The notes below the pieces were generated by a model. The model saw only the letters and a list, made by a program, of their open reading frames with translations. It was not told the DNA's origin and ran no database searches. A program made the position numbers and the translations under genes. A DNA stretch of 64,000 bases from Arcuatula senhousia (taxonomy: Eukaryota > Mollusca > Bivalvia > Mytilida > Mytilidae). Shown one piece after another: positions 56,063 to 64,000 of this stretch. Numbering within the stretch: position 1 is the first letter of the stretch; every line of letters starts with the position of its first letter. The stretch covers positions 17,254,745 through 17,318,744 of the forward strand of contig OZ020316.1 in the NCBI GenBank assembly GCA_963971305.1, read 5' to 3'.

Positions 56063-57440
56063 ATAAATCTCGTAACTATTCCGTTAGTGATCATTATCAA
56101 GAAAAAAAAACATTGATCATGATCTTAAAGAGCTTGACGACTGGTCGAAGAAATTGCTTATATCATTTAACCCCGACAAAACCAAAATAATAGTATTCTC
56201 TTATTCTGCAATACCGAATCAAATATTTGAGCTAAACGACTAAACTATTCAAATTCAAGACTCACATAAACACCTAGGTGTAACATTTATCAATGATGCT
56301 AAATGGAATCCTCATATAGAAAACCTTTATAAATAGTGCTAAGCGACATCTAAACACCGTTAGGAAACTAAAATACCAATTATGTAGAAATACCTTAGAA
56401 AATCTTTATCTTGTATTTATTAGACCCATTTTCGAATATGAGTCCAAAGTCTGGGACAATTGTGAAACTTATTAATTCAAATACACTTGAACAGCTGCAG
56501 CTCGCGGCTGCAAGATTGGTTACGGGTCTTCCCGTCTTTACTAAAATAAAATATTTACAGTGAAGTTGGTTGGGAACCATTAGCAGAGAGACGAAGAAAA
56601 CGAAAATTTTATATGTTTTACAACATTTTTGATAATAATGCCCCGTCGTATCTTACAAATCTTATCCCGTCGCAAGTTCAAAGTATTTCTACCTATCCCC
56701 TAAGAAATGGTGAAGATATTATTCTCCTTATTGCAGATTATCCTTAGCTTAGAGATTATTTCATCCTTGCTTCTATTAGACTATGGAATGACTCAGATAT
56801 AAACATTAGACATATGCAATCAGCTAAAAAATCAAATTCGAACTTAAAAAAAACAGTAACTCTACTGTGATGTTCCTAAATACTATTCCTATGGCCCATG
56901 AAAAATCAACACTTTATTGACGCAATTGAGATGTTCCACTCATTCCTAAATGGTGACCTATTCAAAGCCAATACTATAACAGACTCTTCTTGTCGATGTG
57001 GCTTTGCCACCATTACTTCTTTGAATGTCCCTTGTATATCGAACATAGAGCTATACTTGTCGATGATCTCAGCTGGCTCCCAATTAACACAATTTTAAAT
57101 GCGACTCTTCTTACATGTGGTAGTACCGCATTAAGTCAAAAGCAAAACGAGACTATTTTTAATCATTCATTTGATCAAACAGACTTAGAGATTTTTAATA
57201 ATGTAGGCCCCACTCATCATCTATTCCAACACAAACACCAAGCATTCCCTTCTCTTACTTCTATTACTCCTAAAAAATCTTTTTTATTCTTATTCAGCAA
57301 TTATACTTCTTTTTGTTTATTTTGTTATTAATTTGCATGCATGCTCAACTTGTATAATCATTGTATTGATTAACTATGTTATGGAGAGGACTTCATGTTT
57401 TACTTGTGTCGAATCCAATTTGTGTATTTTTTAAATAAAA
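56063..57440 (+). pseudogene. LINE 3' half: RT thumb to 3' end
   Basis: Through many shifts and stops the plus strand gives LKELDDWSKKLLISFNPDKT, KIIVFSYSAI, HKHLGVTFINDAKWNPHIEN, then AARLVTG-like, WEPLAERRRKRKFYMFYNIF, TNLIPSQV and YPLRN, and finally CRCG...HHYFFECPLY and LSWLP. This is the C-terminal course of a Jockey/CR1-type non-LTR ORF2, ending in a CCHC-like knuckle. The AT-rich 3' region holds AATAAA at about 57433. It is 5'-truncated against a SINE-A fragment. Confidence 0.78.
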
Positions 57441-57504
57441 TATGTTTAAACTAAAAGTAATGGAGCAGCCGCCTGCAATTTAAGCGTTAAAATTAAGAGG
57501 ATTC

Positions 57505-57959
57505 AGGTGGCGAATAGGCCCGCAGCAGAGCCTAGCTTGTAAGAGGCGACTAAGGGTCTTGGGACTCTAACGTCGGGTCAGTGCTCAGCCCATAGAGCGA
57601 CCGAGTGTGTACCCTAGGTGGCTAAATAGGGTAGCCCTCGTCCGCGGGGGTTGTCAGGTCTATAATACGGAAACCCTGACCGCCGACCATAGTGGGCCAA
57701 CGTGTGTGAAGAGTGCCACGCTTCTTGCACGTAAAAGACCCCTTTGTGGACCGCCAAGTAGTGCACCACATAGGCTAAAATTTCCGCCCCTACCCACCTC
57801 TCCCCTTTTCCTGTGGTTCTTCAAAATTTAACATCCCATCCCCATATTTCATTTATCATCATCATTTCATGTTCATTTTATCATCCTTTTCATATTCATC
57901 GCCTGTAGATAACCTTTATAGCGTTGCACGGGCGAAAAACACCAACTCACTCACTCACT
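57505..57959 (+). mobile_element. SINE-A, head slightly truncated
   Basis: Begins at AGGTGGCGAATAGG, lacks the first ~17 bp of the head, has a ~15-bp gap (TTTACCGGTCCTTTG missing), and ends in (CACT)n. No TSD is visible. Confidence 0.83.
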
Positions 57960-58675
57960 CATATGTGTTGAGAATCCTGGACGAGCCCCCCAAAATGTAA
58001 CGGGAGTGTGTGTGTGTCTGTAGTTTTCAAACCAGAAACAAGGCTGTGTCGTGCATAGATATCATGTTTTATATGAACTTCATTGAGTTGCGGACAAAGA
58101 ATAATATTGAGATTGACATGGTTTTTTTTCTGCAAAGCCATGTGATTTTAGTACAAATTAACTAACAAAATGTCGAGTGATTTGTCTGTCCGTGTAATAA
58201 TATTAATTTAGTATCGTAAGGAAGTTACTCCTTGAAATATCGATATATAACATATCCAAATTAACCGTTTATACCCGCGTTTTCGGTATTTGTTATAGAA
58301 AACGATCTGTTCAGTAAAATAGTTAGAATGAAACCGACCCCCGTACCGGGACACAAGCGGTTTTATATCCCCAGTGACGTCATAGCACCAGCTGGGCCTA
58401 CCGGGGCTGGAAGAGCACCGGTAGGTAAGAAGGAGGATAACTAATTAAAGGCCATGACTGTTGGCCAAAACGGGAATATAAATAATTAAGAAAACGTTAA
58501 CAAAGCCCAATTAAAATACTTTACTACGATGAAAACGCCAATCAATCACAGTTATACTTTACTACGATGAAAACGCCAATCAATCACAGTTCAACCAATT
58601 TTCCTCCTTAAGTGCAAGCAATTCTTTATTTTTTTCAATGCGGAAGAAATTTGTGATTTCCACTTTTCATAACGC
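57960..58675. other. No gene; 39-bp tandem duplication at 58515-58592
   Basis: TACTTTACTACGATGAAAAC and GCCAATCAATCACAGTT occur twice in tandem. GAGCCCCCCAAAATGTAACG at 57984 resembles the edge of an LTR, but no partner LTR is found. The rest is unassigned. Confidence 0.4.
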
Positions 58676-59135
58676 CTAACGCCCTTGCAACGCTATGTGT
58701 GTTATTTAAAGGCGAAAAATGAAAGGGTTGATAAAATGATAATGGGAAATTGGGTATTAAAGAATGATTTTACAGGTTTCTTTTATTAAAGCATTATTCA
58801 ATTTTCATCGTGTATTTGAAGACTTGTATACAATAAATGCTATATCCGGAAGATGAAAATGTAGAGGAAATTGGGACACAAGACCAATCGGGGAGAAGAG
58901 CATTGACTACCACTGGAAAAGAAGTAATGGTAGGGACGAACAATTTAGCATCCTGCATGGGCCCTACTCTTACCGAGGCCTACAGTAGGTTTAACTATGG
59001 TTGGTGGTCAGGTTTTCTGCATTGAAGTCTGACGACTGTGGCATTTATTATGACAAAGCTGTCCGATTCTAACACCTGGAGCTTACATCCCAGTCTCTTA
59101 GTGGGCCGATGTTTTTTTCTGAGCACTCGAGTACT
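58676..59135 (-). mobile_element. Old SINE relics (A tail part, then B body)
   Basis: ACGCCCTTGCAACGCTATGTG...AAAGGCGAAAAATGAAA is an eroded SINE-A 3' part. From 58841 GCTATATCCGGAAGATG...GACCAATCGGG...TTACCGAGGCC to 59127 is an eroded SINE-B. Both are far more diverged than the other copies, so the families are of long standing here. Confidence 0.65.
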
Positions 59136-59203
59136 CTTTTAAAATGTCTTGAATCTCTCGAAAGAAAGTTTTAAATGTGCAATTGACATTCCACTAGATG
59201 CAA

Positions 59204-59789
59204 TTAAAGGACAAGATAGGATAAGAGCACAAATTGGCCCCCTCAATTGGACAATTTTTCCAAAATTGGAATATTGAATTATAACTGTGTGATATTGTGA
59301 TTCAGATGCTATATTTTTTGGAACAGGCAAAATTTTATTGAAAATTTGACATATTGCATAATTACGCATGTGCACAAAATGACAGAACTATGAAATGTAG
59401 CAAAATTGGCTTAAAATTGTTAAAATGACAACAGTTTTTATGAGATTTAAATATGAGCGGACCTGCGGCCCACAAAGATAATTTCTGTAAACATTAGTTT
59501 TCGTATGCCAAATCCACAGTTAAAATATTTTTGTGGGCCGCTTGTCCGCTCATAGTTATTTTAGCCAAAAACATACAAAATTCTACCGAAATTTTAGTAA
59601 TTTTGAGAAAAAGCCCCTTTTTCATCAAGTTTGATCAAGTGCTACGATCAGATTTGATCTTTTATTTGTTCAAAACAATTAAATTTATGAACTTTCATTA
59701 CTTAATATCATATAAATCAACATTTAAGCATAAAATTTCACTTTTGAAAAAGGGGCCAAAAATAGCCCTTATCATACCTTGTCCTTTGC
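59204..59789. mobile_element. Element with outer TIRs and an inner fold-back
   Basis: Outer ends AAAGGACAAGATAGGATAAG and, inverted, AAAGGACAAGGTATGATAAG, each followed by TTGGCCCC. Inner arms ATGAGCGGAC..GCGGCCCACAAA (59452-59477) and the inverse (59530-59556) form a ~105-bp fold-back. No protein. Confidence 0.6.
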
Positions 59790-60889
59790 TGTTCTCAAAG
59801 TGATCACTTTTTTCTCTTAACAAGTGTCATCTAAGCCAAAAGATTCCTTATTTTTTTACTGTGAACTAACAGTTCAAAGTTTAGTTGAATGAAAATGCTG
59901 ATGACTGCTTTACAGAAGTTGATGGATCGAGATGGAAATAAAGACGACCTAAGGCCACAAAGTTCTTTTAAAGAATAATGCCCTTCATTTTATACCTTTA
60001 GTAGCGATTGATACAGACATGACTTCGAATATGATATAAGCCCTAGAATTTAAAAATTGTCCAATAATTGCATGTGAGAACTTGCTCATCAAATTACAGT
60101 TGATCGAAGCTTGGAATATTATAGGTATATCATACTAGTACTTATATGTTATGTCAAATGATTATTGTCTTATTTCTGGATTAAAAGTTCGTTTATAAAA
60201 TCCTTATTACCCTTCTTTAATTTTACAAGCTTGACTTCTTTAAAACATATTAATCCTTAAAAATTTAATGCCTATGATTCCTGTGCTTTTGGTCTTACAG
60301 GTTTCTTTGGCAGTACAAACGTGTAAAACACGTCTTTTAATGGGCAGCCATTCGGGCAAAAATAAACTAAAATTTTAGAAACAGACAATAAACTTTAAAC
60401 CGACACAAAAACACAAAAACAGACACCAATTTGAAATAAACAGACAACAAAATACAAAAAAAAAACAGACATGTCGGTTTTAAAAGCTCTACAGAGCTTA
60501 TGTTTATTGTTTGTATGTCCGACTTTAAATAAAGTTTACTTGACTTGACTTGAAATTTTATAAACAGACCAAAACAAATTTGAAAAACAGACATCTATAT
60601 TATTAAATGAATAGACTTTTTATCATGTTCGGATTTTATTCCTTTCACATTCTATTTCATAATTAGTTTTTGTTATAAACATAAACAATAAACAGTGTAC
60701 TTTATCACTATTGAATATTTCTTTTTTCTGTGATGCTATGGGGGAATGGGGGACAAAACGTAAAAAAAATTTACGGAATATTGCCGAGTTTGATTTTAAA
60801 ATTACAAATGAACAAAACTTTCGTTTCTATCCCCGAAAAATTTTAATACCTTCCCTAATTTTAAAAACAAAATCCTATGCACAAAAAAA
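59790..60889. other. No gene; possible LINE 3' tail at about 60484-60556
   Basis: GTATGTCCGACTTTAAATAA and AGTTTACTTGACTTGACTTG look like a LINE 3' end with short terminal repeats. Around it AACAGACA words recur (60380-60600). The rest is AT-rich and unassigned. Confidence 0.4.
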
Positions 60890-60965
60890 CAGTGGCGGAT
60901 CCAGAGGGGGGCACAGGGGACACGTGCCCCCCCCCCCCCACCTGAGCCCCCCTGAAAAATTTTTA
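60890..60965. mobile_element. hAT-type MITE end
   Basis: CAGTGGCGGATCCAGAGGGG, then GTGCCCCCCCC and CTGAGCCCCCC. CAGTGGCGGATCCAG is a common terminus of non-autonomous hAT elements in animals. The matching inverse end is not found nearby. Confidence 0.45.
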
Positions 60966-61297
60966 TTAGCAAATTTTCATCAAGTGATAATAAATTTGTC
61001 TGTGTCAATATCATCAGTAGCTGCCCAGCATGTTCATCCTGTATTCACATCAATATTGATTTATGGCCTTGGTAAATATTGACGCCTTGCGGCAATGCCA
61101 GATGTTAATATTTTCAAAGATGTTAAAGTAACTAATCATTGATTGGCTTAGACTTTTGACCTGTCACCTTGTTGTCCAATTAAAATAAATGTTTCAAAAT
61201 ATACAAGTATAGAATATAGAACGAACTGAAGGTGTCAAAAAGTGGCAATACACAGAACCTTAATCCGAATCAGAAATGAAAAGTATCTGGAAGAGAA
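60966..61297. other. Region upstream of the hAT/ZMYM1-like gene
   Basis: AT-rich, no recognised element. It could contain the promoter or 5' UTR of the pseudogene beginning at 61298. Confidence 0.35.
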
Positions 61298-61589
61298 ATG
61301 AAGCGACAAGCATCAACTCAAAGTTTCCTAAATTTAGCAAAGAAACAAAGGACAGATGGAGAAGAAAATCATGAAATTGCAGAAAATAGGCCTTCTACTT
61401 CTGGGTATTCACTATTTGCATACATGTATACATTAAGTCATTTGTATTTTAAATAAGATATTTATGGTAAAATGTATGAGAATTTTGAAATTTATAATTC
61501 AAAAGAAACTTTTTATTTTGGTAATACTGAGGGATTTTTTGGATACTTTTACAATCATATGCTAACAAAATTGTTTTCATAATGATACC

Positions 61590-62105
61590 ACCCGTGCGGG
61601 TTCCGGGTGGCGAATAGGCCCGCAGCAGCGTTAAGCTTGTCGGTAAAAGTCCTCTAAAGAGCGCTCAGAAACCTGACATCGAGTCAGGCCGCTTTGCCCT
61701 CAAAGCGACTGGGATGTGTGCCCCAGGTGGTTGAATGGGGCAGCCCTGACATCGAAAGATGCGGGGTCGTCAGGCGATAATGCGGAAAACCTGACCGCAA
61801 ACCATAGTGGTGCACCGTGTTGGGAAAAATGTCACGTTCCTCGCACGATAAAGAACCCTGCTGCAGGTCTCGGTAAGAGTAGGACCCGTAGGATCCCCAT
61901 GCAGGAGGCAAGATTTCCCGTCCCTACCCATTACTCCTTTTTCCAGTGGCAGTCAAAACTCTCCTACCATATTGGCCTTGTGTCCCTATTTCCTCCACTT
62001 CATCATCATTTCATGTTCATTGTATCACCATTTTCATGTTCATCTCCCGGAAATAGCCGAAATCGTGCTGCTTGGGAGTAAAGCAATAACTAACTAACTA
62101 ACTAA
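61590..62105 (+). mobile_element. SINE-B, full length with 13-bp TSD, in an intron
   Basis: Head CCCGTGCGGGTTCCGGGTGG through the body to (TAAC)n at 62085-62104. TCATAATGATACC is at 61577-61589 and 62106-62118. The head is the same as that of SINE-A. Confidence 0.88.
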
Positions 62106-63471
62106 TCATAATGATACCGGTACTAAATCATTACATGTAATCAGATAAAAATACTTATTTATGTTTTTATGTATTTTCAGTTCAGAGGAGCCAAACAACC
62201 ATCTCAAGCACAGCTACAATCACCAATGACTTTTCGTACTGGGTGCAATTAGGCCAAAAGATGACAAATGAGCAGAAATGGTCAGTCTATAAGAAAGGGA
62301 TCAGTATATCAAATGACTTCAGATTCCCTTATTCACATATATCGGGATAGAACAAAAGTTTCCAACGAAGCTGGATGGACAAATACCCTGGATTAGCGTA
62401 CAGTGTAGAGGAAGATGGAGCCTACTGCATGCATTGTGTCCTGTTTGAGAACAATCCAGCAGCTAGAGGAAAACTGGTTAACAATCCATTTAAGAACTGG
62501 AAGAAGGCAAAAGAATGCTTTGATGAACACTTTTTTGGGGAAAGTACCAAGAACAGTGAAAAAAGGAGGCAGTGGCTATCAAAGACATTTGGAATGTGTG
62601 AGCAAAGGTGACATGTTCAAACAACAGATGAGTAACAACACCAATGTAAGACTGCTTATTGACTCTGGATTGAAGGAACGGCAAGATAGAAATATGCAGG
62701 TCTTGGAGTCTATTGTCAAAACTGTCATATTATGCGGGAAAAAGAATATTGCTCACCAGAGTAAGAGGCCACCATGATGATTCCAAGTACCTTCACTGCA
62801 AAAATGATATTAATACTGGGAATTTCCAAGCCTTGTTGGACTTTAGAATTGATGCTGGGGACAATGTCTTAGAGGAACATTTCCGTACCACCCCTAAGAA
62901 TGCAACATTGAGTCTTTCGTTGATGATTTAGGGATTGGTTTTGATACTTTTGTATTATATTATAAGTCTTGGGCCAATGCAAGACGGTAAGCAGTGACCT
63001 ATGGTCATGTTGAAGACTGCTTGCTGTTTTCCGTTGTGATTTTTTGAATTGCTGTTTGTTTATGTTTGTTGTGTCGCGTACACTTATTCCACATCTCAAT
63101 ATCGTATATATAGGTCAAAAACAGTACAGAATAAAGTCATTGATGTGATTGCCCACATCATTCGAGAAAAAAATTGTTCAAGACATCAAGGACAGTGGTG
63201 GCATGTACTCAATATCTGCAGATTAAGTTACAGATATATCTGATAAAGAACAGCTTGCTGTATGTCTCCGCTTTGTTGATATAAAAGGTATTTTTGTTAA
63301 TTTTTTATTACTGATTTTTTTTATATTTGTACATATTTTACTTTCACAAAGTAGCATACAAAAATAAAGTAGCGTAATACATTGTATATCACATATCTGT
63401 AGTATAACTATATGCCTCAAGTTAAATATTGATATAAATATATTTTAATTTAATTTATTATTTTTTTATAG

Positions 63472-63615
63472 GATCCATTCGTGAAGAGTTCATGGACTTT
63501 ATTGAAGTTAGCGATGACACATCAGGAGAGAGAATAGCAAAAGAACTACTTGAGCTTATTCCAAAGATGGGACTTGATTTAGATAAGATGAGAAGTCAGT
63601 GCTATGATGGGGCAG
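63472..63615 (+). CDS. Exon 4 of the hAT/ZMYM1-like pseudogene
   Basis: Acceptor TTTTTTTATAG and donor GCAG|GTAAGC bound 144 bp, open throughout. It encodes IREEFMDFIEVSDDTSGERI, then AKELLELIPKMGLDLDKMRS and QCYDGAG. The Asp of YDGAGN is the expected second acidic residue of hAT transposases. The split glycine codon joins exon 5 in frame. Confidence 0.8.
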
Positions 63616-63836
63616 GTAAGCTATTTTTGTTAATAAATTGATTTTTTTTTCAACATATAAATTTAGTTAAAAAGGATGTCTCACATGCCTCATGGCATTT
63701 GTTTATTGTTTACTTTTACTTTTGACTAGCTTAAGTACAGTCTTGATACATTTATTATTGTTTTTTGGGATTGAATTGTACTTGCATTTCATTATCCATT
63801 TTAATTATGAATCAAAAATATTTTGGTGCTTTTCAG

Positions 63837-64000
63837 GAAACATGACTGGGAAGGTGAAAGGAGTCGGGCTACGTATTCAAAGAGACTATCCAAAGGCTTT
63901 ACACTTTTGGTGCACTGCCCATCAGTTGAACATATGTATTGTTGCTGCAGCTAATATTCCATGTGTCAGGAATATGATGGGGACAGCTGACAAGGTAACT
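63837..64000 (+). CDS. Exon 5 of the hAT/ZMYM1-like pseudogene, partial
   Basis: After acceptor CTTTTCAG the exon is open to the window edge: NMTGKVKGVGLRIQRDYPKA, LHFWCTAHQLNICIVAAANI, then PCVRNMMGTADKV. The C-H-H-like CTAHQLN stretch is conserved in this family. The C-terminal dimerisation (hATC) domain would lie beyond the window. Confidence 0.8.

Larger units (their letters stand above)
61298..64000 (+). pseudogene. hAT-derived ZMYM1/P52rIPK-like spliced gene, inactivated, continues past the window
   Basis: Exon 1 (61298-61404) runs from MKRQASTQSFLNLAKKQRTD to a GTATTC donor. Exon 2 (from 62181 to about 62911) holds the TTF-type zinc-finger region: NDFSYWVQLGQKMTNEQKW, FPYSHISG, a TAG at 62348, then SFQRSWMDKYPGLAYS...YCMHCVLFE. 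It needs shifts near 62575 and 62750 to reach DSGLKERQDRNMQVLESIV and RGHHDDSKYLHCKND. Exon 3 (63114-63287) reads VIDVIAHIIRE, has one extra A, and then SISAD-TAA-VTDISDKEQLAV. Exon 4 (63472-63615) and exon 5 (63837 on) are clean: GSIREEFMDFIEV...CYDGAGNMTGKVKGV...HFWCTAHQLNICIV. The order matches DUF4371/hAT proteins. The stop at 63224 replaces the Glu of the conserved ADE-TD motif. A SINE-B lies in intron 1. This is a decayed copy of a transposon or of a domesticated gene. Confidence 0.8.

Noticed and set aside
57984..58500. Possible LTR starting TGTAACGGGAG after a CCCCCCAAAA tract
   Set aside because: No second LTR, primer-binding site or end was found, so only a note is justified.

Overview
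The window is eukaryotic DNA, almost certainly from a bivalve mollusc. A Mytilus-like or dreissenid-like genome is my best guess from the repeat repertoire, but I cannot fix the species. The supporting signs are spliced gene fragments with GT/AG introns, an AT-rich background, retroposed SINEs with 8-15 bp target-site duplications (TSDs), remnants of DIRS, BEL/Pao, Penelope and LINE elements, and many elements of the 'pearl'/HINE type (core tandem repeats + microsatellite + terminal hairpins). I see no intact host gene, no tRNA or rRNA gene, no operon and no CRISPR array. The window is a nest of transposable elements with a few broken coding relics.

Layout. 0.46-2.9 kb (minus strand): a spliced relic of a conserved invertebrate protein of unknown function with VMDWAMKFLP and SDNAGCYH motifs, cut by SINEs. 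3.0-4.5 kb: a hairpin-ended element (family H1). 4.8-7.3 kb: a decayed DIRS-like retrotransposon whose ORF1 is interrupted by a 728-bp tandem array carrying three identical type-I hammerhead ribozymes. 8.3-12.1 kb: families H2/H3 and a purine-rich exon-like ORF. 12.3-13.1 kb: an inverted-repeat element holding a SINE. 13.1-21.4 kb: a near-identical tandem duplication. Its second unit gained a 1,164-bp terminal-inverted-repeat (TIR) element at a TA site and one extra core repeat. 22.3-28.1 kb: families H8, H9, H4 and H1, with a SINE nested in a SINE. 28.3-31.5 kb: SINEs and a minisatellite. 33.0-35.4 kb: H5 hosting H6, a 182-bp satellite with a 364-bp higher-order period. 35.7-38.8 kb: a 3.1-kb element with ~105-bp TIRs. 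40.8-52.6 kb: mostly H1/H3/H4 elements, a solitary hammerhead copy and nested TIR elements. 52.6-57.4 kb: fragments of LINEs, BEL/Pao and Penelope, plus a C2H2 zinc-finger ORF. 61.3-64.0 kb: a spliced hAT/ZMYM1-like pseudogene that runs off the right edge.

How the parts interact. Most sequence is explained by layered insertion, and several insertions can be ordered by nesting and TSDs. Two SINE subfamilies (A with a CACT-type tail, B with a TAAC-type tail) share one 5' head. At least eight unrelated families share one architecture: a hairpin terminus, a 3-4 nt GC-rich microsatellite and ~160-182-bp core repeats. The arms of the H1 left hairpin co-vary between copies. The most notable objects are the hammerhead array inside a DIRS gag-like ORF, the torn conserved gene at the left edge, and the filled/empty site pair inside the tandem duplication.
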